A stretch of 12,631 nucleotides of DNA from Ectocarpus siliculosus (lineage: Eukaryota > Sar > Phaeophyceae > Ectocarpales > Ectocarpaceae): NCBI GenBank assembly GCA_000310025.1, contig FN649729.1, positions 585,945-598,575 of the forward strand, written 5' to 3'. The notes beneath the pieces were generated by a model. That model saw nothing but the letters and a program-made list of their open reading frames with translations. It made no database searches and was not told where the DNA came from. Position 1 is the stretch's first letter, and each line of letters opens with the position of its first letter. Shown here piece by piece: positions 7,601 through 12,631 of the stretch. Both the position numbers and the translations under genes were made by a program.

Positions 7601-10600
7601 GTGCAGAACTATTTTGTCGTCACTATGTTGTACGTTCATACAACGTCGTTCTATGTTCGGTCCAACGTTCCGACTTTGTGCCGAACAATTATATGCACCC
7701 ATAGGGACGCATATAAGCCATGCACCCACACCTTTTTTTCCGACGGAAATCTTGTCTGAGGAACGAGCGTCACGAACATGCATGCGTTCAAACTGTCGCT
7801 CTACTACAGGCAGGGCAGGCGCAGTTTTCTGTCCCCTCCAGCAGCAACTACATGAACCCGGCTAAATCTCTAACGCTAACACCCCTAACCCCAACCCCAA
7901 ACCGACCCAATAGGTGCTAGGTTGACATTGGGTGGCTCAGTTGTAGGTTGTTGTGCCTGCATTAGGGCTAGGTTAGGGCTGGGTGGCTCAGTGCTAGGTT
8001 GGTGTGCCGGTATTTGGCGCTAAATAGGTTGGTATTGGTGGGATAATCTCTAGGTTGGTATTGCATGGATAGGTGCTAGGTTGGTGTTGACGTGGGTAGG
8101 TGCTATATAGGTTGTGTGGGCCTAGGTCGCTCTTGGTTGGCTCGGTGGTTCTATCGGTAAGGTAAAATCAGGTGTGTGTGTATGGCTTATGTGCGTCCCC
8201 ATGGGTGTATCGACTATTTTTCGACTTTGTGCAAGCTGTGCTGCTGCGAGTCGTGGGTGCTTGTTATCTACAACAGTAGTACCACAGCGTTTGTTTGCCT
8301 CACCAAGGGTGAGGGCCAGGGAGGAGGTGTAATAATGCAATATGAGCAGCCAAGACCCGAGCAGCAGAACGAAACAGCAGCAGCAGCAGCACAGCTGCAC
8401 AAACGTGGGAGTAGATGACAGCAGTAGAAAAGAGAAAACCAATAAACAGGCGGCGGGTGTTGTTCTGAGTTGAAGAGAGGGCAAATGGGACCGACCGACC
8501 GACAGCTAACCTCGCACCGTCAATCAGCCGCGCTTCGATCCACAACGGCGTCCCACCTCTTACATTACTATAGCACTTGAATGGCCTACCCGCTTTACTA
8601 AACGGTTCAGATCTTTCCCGCGGGCGGGCGTGTTTGTTGTGTTGTTCCTCCAGCGTGCGCAACCACGGAGTACAGACGTGTGCGTTTTCTTTCGAAACTG
8701 CTGTAACACGGATGGATACCTGTGACAGAGCAAGGTGTTCTACCCGCTACTACTGCCGTGCTAGAAAGAAAGAAAAGAATGTTACAGCTGCTTCAAAGAA
8801 CATGAAAGACTCTCCGAGTCGAACAGCCTCCCGGAAACAGAATGGAAAAGAACACCCGAACAGCCTCCAGTGCTAACGACCAGCCAACACAAATGTATAA
8901 CTTGCTGTTCATATGTGATATTAGGGGTGTGTTAATTACTTATTTATTATTGGTTTTGGTTTGTGGGAAGCGATATGTAATATTTGATGTCGTTTTCTCG
9001 CCTTGTGCTTTGTAAATTTTGCGGTCTCCGCCTGTCCGTTGTTCTTTTTTGTGCACGCAAGCACACGACGTCTTGTCGGTCTGTTTAGCAGGGCCATGTA
9101 CAAGGTTCGGCTTGTAGATACGACGCACGTGCTGTTGTGTTGTAATTTTGTTCTGCTCTGTTATATTTCTCGGCGACGTACATATATGCTCGAGCGCGGT
9201 ACCTTGACGAGCATGGTCGGGGTGACAAGTTGACCCACTGACTCGCCTCGTTTCCTTGAAATGGACGCTAGACACCTGTAGCTTCTGTGATCTTACCGCC
9301 TGCTTATGGCGTAAACGCCTCCTCCTGTTTTGACGCCCCTCCTCCGCTTCATGAAAACGACGGAAAGGGGGCGGCTGGTGACGGATGACTGGCTTCGACT
9401 CCTCGGCGCCCCCTCTGTGTTCGCCTTGGGTGACTGCGCCGTTATCAACGACAAACCTCTCCCGCAAACGGCACAGGTGATCCCGTCCACAGCAAGCAGC
9501 CTGTCTACTGTATCGTTTGATGTAGTGGAAGAAGGTGTTCATGTTGTAGGGTCAGTCAGGTCCGGGTGTTGGCGTCGCAGACGGCACAGGTGGTTGATTG
9601 CGTGTACAAGCTGTCCGCTGTTTCGATTCCTAGCAAGAAGGTCGAAGGTGTTGCGGGGGGAGAGTTTAGAGTCCAAGCCGTGAAAATCACTATGCTGGCG
9701 CTGCGCGGGTTCCCTGAGAAGGGTTGCACGCAAGGCGAATGTGTCAAAGGTTTGGCAGAAGCGAGAAAGCGGGAGACGAAGCAGACGCCCCATAGGACAT
9801 CAGCGATAACGTGTAGGCTAGACGTAACAATCGCCCCCAAAGGTAAGATAAAGAGTACCCGGCACATTGACAGCCCGCCGCTCGCCCGTTTACCGTTCTC
9901 CGATCGCCAGTTCCTCCTGCTAACCTCCCGTGAGACCAAAGCCGCCCTCCGCAGATCAATCGATGACGCACTTCCGCAGCACATGAAACGCCTCTTTGTT
10001 GATATTTTTGAGTTTATGCTACCAACATAATGACAACGTGACATCACACTTGGACGCTCTGACGTCACTCTCGGGGCATTCAATCCAGGTTGCTTCGCAG
10101 CAAGGGACGTACCTGGCGCGCCTCTTCTCTAGAGGGTTCGAGTTTTCCGCCACGGTACCGCAGAAGAACACCGACAACGAGGGAGTCGAAGCGGCTGCCG
10201 GGGGCTCCGCGGCATCATCCGACGGATCAGACACCCCCCTCGGCGAGGACGGCGGAGAGAAGGTGCCTCTCTCCGAGAAGCTGGGACTGAGCATCGTCAA
10301 GGGGAAGTTCGCCAAGCCCTTCCAGTTCCTCAACCTCGGCATCCTTGCCTACACCGGCGCTGGCGGGGCGCTGGCCCAGGTCCAGGTGAGGCAGGGGGGT
10401 ACAGCAGTAGTCTACGCAATTTTTTGTTGTAAAGTAAGCAACATGTTAGACAACGTATTGACTAGGCAAAGTTGGGGTTACGTAGTACTTTCTTTCTCTG
10501 CGTAGGCAGTCGGGGGAGGGGGGGGGTAGGGGGGGAAGCCCACGACCAGTATTTTTGTTTCTTTTGCGGCTGAGAAATCGTGCTCGCACGCCTTGTCTGC

Positions 10601-11569
10601 AAGAGAGAAGAGAGAAGACCTCTACAAGAGGTATCCCAACGAAGCGCGCTCCTGGACGCAGAGCGTCGTGTTTTCGCCGACCCAGCAGGCTCCCGGGGTA
10701 CTCTTGTTTGGTGCTTCATTGTTTATTGGCGGTTTCATCGTGTCATTGGTGGGTGCGTGTATACCTTTCGGGACCGGGGCCCCGCGTGTTGTCACCTGGG
10801 GCACGAAAATTCTGCCGTCGTTTGTCGATGTGGCCGCCTTGTAGTCGTGCGATAGTTTTTGCCAACTCTTTTTTTGTGTTCCGTCGCACCTCGATAATGG
10901 TGGTCATGATGTTTTCGTGTGTTGGGCAGGTTGGCAAGGAATCGGTCAAGAGCACGGGGGCCACCGGCTACCTCCTGTGGCGAAGCATTTACCTCAGCAA
11001 GCAGGTAACGAGCATGATTGGTCCTTCGTTGGAAAATTTCACGTCGACAACCGCAGGTGTCCGTTCGCATGTACATATGTACCAGCAGTATGAAACACTT
11101 GACACTTGATGCAATCAAATTGTGCCCTAGGAGACTCATCCACGGCCGGATTGAAAGCTGTGCAACGTAGCCCTCATCGAAGTTGACCAGTCTAGAGCGA
11201 TTTTTTTTAGTTCTTGGTTCTGAATTGTGTTGCTTTGTGGGCTGAACACATCGTCCCAGCATTACGAAACTTACAACTGCTGTGCATTGGGTAACCGGAC
11301 ATCCACCGAGTGGGAGCCCGTTTGGGAGGCAGGTGACAGACGAATCGTGGCCACTCATCGTGTTGCGGTGTCCCAGGCCAGACGCGAGGGCTGTGGCCAA
11401 AGATAAATACCGTAGTGAGGTACGTAGATTTGCCTCGTGTGAAATTGATTTTGCGGTGCCCCCCCCCGCCCCCCCTTTGCTCGTGAAGGTGTCCTGGCGG
11501 AACCGCTTGCTGGTGGGCACGGACTGGGTCAAGACCAAGATATTCGGCCGGGACATCACCCGGCTCTAG
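1471..11569 (+). CDS. NDH2: Type II NAD(P)H:quinone oxidoreductase (NDH-2), 12 visible exons, 5' end unresolved
   Basis: This flavoenzyme oxidises NADH with FAD and passes the electrons to a membrane quinone without pumping protons, bypassing complex I; members sit on one face of the inner mitochondrial membrane or of plastid membranes. The 12 exons join in phase at GT-AG junctions into 1656 nt (551 residues plus TAG), close to the usual 500-580. Numbered from the first visible residue: FAD Rossmann motif GTGWAA at 68-73; NADH Rossmann motif GAGPTGVE at 230-237; acidic strand-end residue E267, which in this family favours NADH over NADPH; AAGNG at 338-342; GDCA at 386-389 (FAD); AQVASQQG at 400-407 (quinone site); SWRNR near 527 and FGRDITRL at the C-terminus (membrane-binding tail). 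No EF-hand insert is present, unlike plant NDB proteins. The start methionine and targeting peptide are not certain (see 82-153), so the organelle is undecided. The family call is very secure; exact exon borders rest on reading frame and splice consensus. Confidence 0.96.
1660..2025 (+). other. Intron 1 (366 nt)
   Basis: GTACGT donor and a T-rich tract (about 1943-1980) before the acceptor AAAG at 2025. It contains a short (GA)n run at 1687-1699 and a CAG/GCA-rich stretch around 1820-1860. No gene is seen inside. Confidence 0.85.
2026..2159 (+). CDS. NDH2: NDH-2 exon 2: FAD-binding Rossmann motif
   Basis: Residues 64-108 (the last codon is split, GG|G). It starts [14 protein letters not shown], the first beta-alpha-beta dinucleotide fold holding FAD, and continues to the family motif around [13 protein letters not shown]. 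The donor is GTAAGC at 2160. Confidence 0.95.
2160..2728 (+). other. Intron 2 (569 nt)
   Basis: Consensus donor GTAAGC and acceptor GAGGCAG at 2728. It ends with a (CTG)n microsatellite 25 nt before the acceptor, replacing a normal pyrimidine tract. No gene is seen. Confidence 0.88.
2669..2704 (+). repeat. (TGC/CTG)n microsatellite next to an acceptor
   Basis: About 12 triplets of TGC with one GTTG interruption at 2691-2698. It lies in intron 2, close to the 3' splice site of exon 3. In frame it would read as poly-Cys, poly-Leu or poly-Ala, so long open frames here are artefacts. Confidence 0.95.
2729..2879 (+). CDS. NDH2: NDH-2 exon 3
   Basis: Residues 108-158. It opens with (G)[12 protein letters not shown], the conserved stretch after the first Rossmann fold, then a strand-rich segment ([13 protein letters not shown]...). 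The donor GTGAGT at 2880 is phase 0. The segment has several cysteines (positions near 130-155); no metal motif is evident. Confidence 0.95.
2880..3430 (+). other. Intron 3 (551 nt)
   Basis: GTGAGT donor; acceptor TTTAAG at 3430 after a strongly pyrimidine-rich 130 nt. It contains an 11-nt tandem repeat (3293-3332). No gene or mobile element is recognised. Confidence 0.88.
3293..3332 (+). repeat. 11-nt tandem repeat, 3.6 copies
   Basis: The unit ACCGCTCTTTT is repeated at 3293, 3304 and 3315 (the last copy with G at position 10) and truncated at 3326. It forms part of the pyrimidine-rich region leading to the exon 4 acceptor. Confidence 0.93.
3431..3559 (+). CDS. NDH2: NDH-2 exon 4
   Basis: Residues 159-201. 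It contains [17 protein letters not shown], the conserved strand and turn (the usual YDxLVIAxGA(xx)NTF block) where the FAD domain hands over to the NADH domain, followed by the FLKxVxDAxxLR helix. Phase 0 at both ends. Confidence 0.96.
3564..3597 (+). repeat. G-tract and (GA)n directly after the exon 4 donor
   Basis: G-runs of 6, 9 and 4 separated by single A, then (GA)n. On the sense strand this is a potential G-quadruplex or a binding site for G-run splicing factors, starting 4 nt after the splice donor. Confidence 0.9.
3890..4203 (+). mobile_element. Putative tRNA-derived SINE (degenerate)
   Basis: A box-A match (TGGTCTAGTTGG, 3897-3908) and a perfect box-B match (GGTTCGAATCC, 3941-3951) are spaced as in an RNA polymerase III tRNA promoter. 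The acceptor arms do not pair, and only three of the five T-stem pairs form, so it is not a working tRNA. A 17-nt poly(A) run at 4187-4203, about 240 nt downstream on the same strand, would be the SINE tail. No clear target-site duplication was found (only a CTGTT match on either side), so the outer limits are uncertain. Confidence 0.45.
4248..4388 (+). CDS. NDH2: NDH-2 exon 5: NADH-binding Rossmann motif
   Basis: Residues 202-248. It contains [17 protein letters not shown], the second GxGxxG fold that binds NADH, preceded by the LTFAIV strand. The donor GTGGGA at 4389 is phase 0. It is the best-conserved exon of the gene. Confidence 0.97.
4389..4799 (+). other. Intron 5 (411 nt)
   Basis: It holds a compound triplet microsatellite (4419-4467) and a (GA)n run (about 4687-4712), then a pyrimidine-rich tract to the acceptor CTACAG at 4799. 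No gene is seen. Confidence 0.88.
4419..4467 (+). repeat. Compound (CTG)n(TTG)n(GTG)n microsatellite
   Basis: Successive blocks of CTG, TTG and GTG/GGT triplets, starting 31 nt after the exon 5 donor. The drift CTG to TTG to GTG looks like a decaying triplet array. Confidence 0.93.
4800..4861 (+). CDS. NDH2: NDH-2 exon 6 (short; strand-end glutamate)
   Basis: Residues 249-269 (the last codon is split, AG|C). It encodes the [15 protein letters not shown] segment; E267 is the acidic residue at the end of the second strand of the NADH fold that binds the adenosine ribose hydroxyls. Plant homologues with Gln or Asn here prefer NADPH. The donor is GTGACA at 4862. Confidence 0.94.
4862..5516 (+). 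other. Intron 6 (655 nt)
   Basis: The donor is GTGACA. It contains a perfect 8-bp hairpin (GCCGCAAA / TTTGCGGC, 4969-4976 and 4987-4994, 10-nt loop) and ends in a long T-rich tract before acceptor CAACAG at 5516. No gene is recognised; long frames here are chance. Confidence 0.88.
5517..5616 (+). CDS. NDH2: NDH-2 exon 7
   Basis: Residues 269-302. It continues from the split Ser codon as [15 protein letters not shown], matching the conserved D(K/R)(V/I)L..FD element, and ends in LIDDGFIE. The donor GTACAG at 5617 is weaker than average. Phase 0. Confidence 0.94.
5617..6715 (+). other. Intron 7 (1099 nt)
   Basis: It contains a near-copy of the last 24 nt of exon 7 (5689-5712) and a GTACATT tandem near 5622-5640. 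The acceptor is ATAAAG at 6715, with a second in-frame AG at 6721 that would drop two residues (TE). No gene or full mobile element is recognised. Confidence 0.82.
5689..5712 (+). repeat. Intronic near-copy of the exon 7 3' end
   Basis: It matches 5593-5616 at 20 of 24 positions and would encode LIDEAFIE against LIDDGFIE in the exon. It lies 96 nt downstream and is followed by GCAAAA instead of a GT donor. Confidence 0.7.
6716..6903 (+). CDS. NDH2: NDH-2 exon 8
   Basis: Residues 303-365 (the last codon is split, AG|G). It has [18 protein letters not shown] (strand pair), [18 protein letters not shown] (the usual DGxxIPxGLxVWxxGxG block closing the NADH domain) and a charged helix ([11 protein letters not shown]). 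The donor is GTGACA at 6904. The start could also be 6722. Confidence 0.95.
7671..7681 (+). repeat. Left 11-bp target-site duplication
   Basis: CGACTTTGTGC, identical to 8222-8232 and in direct orientation, 13 nt outside the left inverted repeat. Confidence 0.68.
7695..7733 (+). repeat. Left inverted repeat, 39 bp
   Basis: Starts GCACCCATAGGGACGC and ends CACACCT. Its reverse complement matches 8170-8208 at 34 of 39 positions. Confidence 0.9.
7870..7908 (+). repeat. C-rich telomere-like stretch
   Basis: Runs of CTAAC, CCCTAACCCC and AACCCC. This is the complement-strand style of a TTAGGG/GGGGTT-type telomere repeat, and it switches to G-rich sequence at about 7911. Confidence 0.7.
7913..8160 (+). 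repeat. Degenerate 26-bp minisatellite, about 9 units
   Basis: AGGTT recurs at 7919, 7945, 7970, 7996, 8026, 8052, 8078 and 8109, spacings 26, 25, 26, 30, 26, 26 and 31, with a further GGTT at 8135. The commonest wording is GGTGCTAGGTTGGTATTG; units also share GGGTGGCTCAG (7930 and 7981). TTAGGG occurs at 7962 and 7973. Confidence 0.9.
8170..8208 (-). repeat. Right inverted repeat, 39 bp
   Basis: Read on the minus strand it starts ACACCCATGGGGACGC and ends CACACCT, the partner of 7695-7733. Confidence 0.9.
8222..8232 (+). repeat. Right 11-bp target-site duplication
   Basis: CGACTTTGTGC, identical to 7671-7681, 13 nt outside the right inverted repeat. The equal spacing on both sides is what argues for insertion. 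Confidence 0.68.
9368..9476 (+). CDS. NDH2: NDH-2 exon 9: FAD motif GDCA
   Basis: Residues 365-401. It contains [11 protein letters not shown] and FALGDCAVI, the third conserved block that contacts FAD, then PLPQTAQ, the first half of the quinone-site motif. The donor GTGATC at 9477 is phase 0. Confidence 0.96.
9477..10088 (+). other. Intron 9 (612 nt)
   Basis: The donor is GTGATC and the acceptor ATCCAG at 10088. At 9576-9592 it holds a near-copy of the exon 9 end including its donor. Several frames stay open for long stretches (for example 9566-10030 +), but none resembles a known protein. Confidence 0.85.
9576..9592 (+). repeat. Intronic near-copy of the exon 9 donor region
   Basis: It matches 9463-9479 at 16 of 17 positions, including the CACAG|GTG splice site. 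It would encode QTAQV, as the exon does, but is displaced 113 nt, so it is out of frame as an alternative donor. Confidence 0.75.
10089..10385 (+). CDS. NDH2: NDH-2 exon 10: quinone-site helix, acidic linker, C-terminal domain
   Basis: Residues 402-500. It begins [13 protein letters not shown], completing the AQxAxQQ quinone-site motif across the intron. Next comes a linker of about 40 residues rich in Gly, Ser, Ala, Asp and Glu (from roughly residue 417), then [20 protein letters not shown], the conserved C-terminal strand region. The linker sits where plant NDB proteins carry insertions, but it has no EF-hand DxDxDG pattern. The donor GTGAGG at 10386 is preferred over GTCCAG at 10380; both are phase 0. 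Confidence 0.95.
10386..10929 (+). other. Intron 10 (544 nt) with a decoy exon
   Basis: It contains a strong acceptor-like tract ending CGTAG at 10505, a G-rich tract (10512-10535), and then a coding-like frame to 10844. The true acceptor is GGGCAG at 10929, which joins conserved C-terminal sequence in phase 0. Confidence 0.85.
10512..10535 (+). repeat. G-rich tract, potential G-quadruplex
   Basis: G-runs of 5, 9 and 7 or more, broken by A and TA, just after the decoy acceptor at 10505. It is also a likely site of sequencing length error. Confidence 0.88.
10930..11004 (+). CDS. NDH2: NDH-2 exon 11
   Basis: Residues 501-525. It ends in [13 protein letters not shown], the usual (W)LLWRSxYLxK block of the C-terminal membrane-facing region. 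The donor GTAACG at 11005 is phase 0. Confidence 0.95.
11005..11488 (+). other. Intron 11 (484 nt)
   Basis: The donor is GTAACG. The acceptor GTGAAG at 11488 is preceded by a poly-C tract (about 11458-11476) and a short T-run. No gene is seen. Confidence 0.87.
11489..11569 (+). CDS. NDH2: NDH-2 exon 12, C-terminus and stop
   Basis: Residues 526-551 and TAG at 11567. It encodes [26 protein letters not shown], split here as SWRNR...TDW and FGRDITRL, the amphipathic membrane-binding tail diagnostic of NDH-2. It ends in TRL, close to but not the canonical SRL/SRI-type peroxisomal tripeptide. Confidence 0.97.
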   Translation: MSWRNRLLVGTDWVKTKIFGRDITRL

Positions 11570-12631
11570 AAAGAAGAAGAGGCTCGTGTATACTCTAGTC
11601 TACGTGTAGAAAACGGTCTGTCCTATCTAGACCACTCACGTTCTAGAACATGGTGTGCTCAGATTGAATATAGGCTGGTCTCGTGGAGGAGTCGTGCTAG
11701 GCTAGTTTGAAGTGCACGAGTCTTCCTGCTGATTACATAGACTCTGTTGTACTACTCTGTGTTGTTCCTTGAACAGGCAGCCTCTCACCGCGGAAGTTGC
11801 CGGTCCCCTTTCGGACGACATAACGCAATTATTTTTGGGCTCCATTCCCGATTGTTGGGCCATTTGTTCCCGTACACCGTAAACACGTTGCTATGTGGCT
11901 TGTGGCCTTTCCTTGCTCCCCAACACATGAGAACCAATGGAGTTGGGTTGCGAAGCGACGTGCATGTGCCGGCCGGGTGATGTCGCCACTCGCGAAAAGT
12001 AATACCGCTGTGAAGGTACGCAGCAAAGACGGGATCCTTCGTCCTCGCCTCCTATACAATGTAGTAATGGAGTGGATTGCGGTTTTTGGCTAGACAAATG
12101 CCACCTTTGGCGTTGCAAGGACACGCACTACCAGCTGTGGGGGGGACCTCGTTTTTTTTTTTCTCTCATATTATTCCCGCGTGTTTGAAGTTGAGCAACT
12201 TTCGCCTACTCTCTCATGGGTAGATACCGTATCCCGTACCGTTTCCCGTCCTTTTGCGGTTTCGGCAGGCGCATGATGCAGGCACGGCATCCAATGTTGT
12301 CGCCGTACGTTTTAAGGATTTAAGGATTTTTCGCATCAAATTTGTCAACGTCGGGACTGACAGGCGAACTTGCTCGGTGCTCATTAAAGATCCATTGCGG
12401 GATTGACTCACTAGTGGTGTACTGCAGAAAGAGCACCGTATCATACGTCCACCTGAACACTCTTGTGTGCGGGAGATTGTAAAGCTTCCTGGAATTAATT
12501 ACCCACAACATTGAATGCAGCTTCGTGGTACGCCCATGGAATGAATGTGGAATTGCTTGTGTGCTTGCGTCTACTTTGTTTGACTCAAACCCTGGTCTTT
12601 CACCGGGACGGCGGGGGGGGGGGGGGGGGGG
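11570..12631 (+). other. 3' flank: presumed 3' UTR and intergenic
   Basis: No recognisable protein, tRNA or rRNA gene on either strand, and no obvious polyadenylation signal. A short TTTAAGGA tandem lies at about 12310-12325, T-runs at about 12152-12162, and a poly-G run closes the window. Brown algal 3' UTRs are often long, so part of this is probably transcribed. Confidence 0.55.
12614..12631 (+). repeat. Poly-G run at the window edge
   Basis: An uninterrupted G homopolymer of about 18 nt preceded by CGGC. It could be genuine or an assembly/read-end artefact. Confidence 0.9.

Larger units (their letters stand above)
7682..8221. mobile_element. Putative non-autonomous Mutator-like element (MULE/MITE), 540 bp
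   Basis: Two imperfect inverted repeats, 7695-7733 and 8170-8208, match at 34 of 39 positions with no gap. Each is followed outward by a 13-nt less-conserved end and then by an identical 11-bp direct repeat, CGACTTTGTGC (7671-7681 and 8222-8232). Long inverted ends with a 9-11 bp duplication are typical of the Mutator superfamily. There is no transposase frame inside; the interior is a 26-bp minisatellite. The outermost 13 nt of the two ends agree poorly (about 6 of 13), so exact termini are uncertain. Confidence 0.68.
6904..9367 (+). other. Intron 8 (2464 nt), the longest
   Basis: The donor is GTGACA; the acceptor GGAAAG at 9367 follows a C/T-rich stretch. Codon phase (W-G-R|G-R-L) joins exactly across it. 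It hosts a putative Mutator-like insertion (7671-8232), short CA, CAG and GACC microsatellites (7209-7222, 8375-8390, 8491-8504) and an AT-rich block near 8890-8990. About 770 nt before and 1130 nt after the insertion show no gene. Confidence 0.88.

Noticed and set aside
7913-8160. CRISPR array
   Set aside because: The 26-bp periodicity is a head-to-tail degenerate minisatellite without conserved repeats separated by unique spacers, and the DNA is an intron of a eukaryotic gene.
10150-10275. EF-hand calcium-binding insert as in plant NDB proteins
   Set aside because: The segment is acidic but lacks the regularly spaced DxDxDG...E loop.
10792-11559. 255-residue - strand frame
   Set aside because: It lies antisense to exons 11 and 12 and intron 11. 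It shows no recognisable motif and is explained by absence of stops opposite coding sequence.

Overview
This window is eukaryotic nuclear DNA. One protein-coding gene on the + strand occupies most of it. It is split into at least 12 exons by 11 GT-AG introns of 366 to 2464 nt. Spliced in phase, the exons read as a continuous 551-residue protein plus stop: a type II NAD(P)H:quinone oxidoreductase (NDH-2, the non-proton-pumping alternative NADH dehydrogenase). Many long introns, pyrimidine-rich acceptors, roughly balanced base composition, abundant microsatellites and NDH-2 wording that looks stramenopile-like to me together suggest a brown alga of the Ectocarpus kind. The lineage is an inference; a different stramenopile is possible.

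Layout. Positions 1-1470 hold no certain gene. There is a candidate first coding exon with an arginine-rich leader (82-153, donor at 154) and a cluster of inverted repeats, including a near-perfect 30-nt-arm hairpin (958-1026). The certain NDH-2 exons are 1471-1659, 2026-2159, 2729-2879, 3431-3559, 4248-4388, 4800-4861, 5517-5616, 6716-6903, 9368-9476, 10089-10385, 10930-11004 and 11489-11569 (stop TAG). Positions 11570-12631 are presumably 3' UTR and intergenic DNA with no recognisable gene, ending in a poly-G run at the window edge.

The protein has the family's parts in order: a first Rossmann motif for FAD (exon 2), a second for NADH (exon 5) with a glutamate at the end of the following strand (exon 6) that favours NADH over NADPH, the GDCA FAD motif (exon 9), the AQxAxQQ quinone-site motif (split across exons 9 and 10), and the C-terminal SWRNR...FGRDI membrane-binding tail (exon 12). 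There is no EF-hand insert. A low-complexity acidic/Ser/Gly linker lies in exon 10. The targeting peptide is unresolved, so mitochondrion versus plastid cannot be decided.

The introns hold the less ordinary material. The strongest is a 540-bp insertion in the 2.46-kb intron 8. It has imperfect terminal inverted repeats (a 39-bp core at 34/39 identity) flanked at equal 13-nt distances by an exact 11-bp direct repeat, which is the signature of a non-autonomous Mutator-like transposon. Its interior is a degenerate 26-bp minisatellite with telomere-like words. Intron 4 carries a tRNA-derived SINE-like sequence ending in poly(A) close to the splice acceptor. Introns 7 and 9 contain near-copies of the 3' ends of the exons just upstream. 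Intron 10 contains a strong decoy acceptor followed by a coding-like open frame. I see no multi-gene system, CRISPR array or defence locus.
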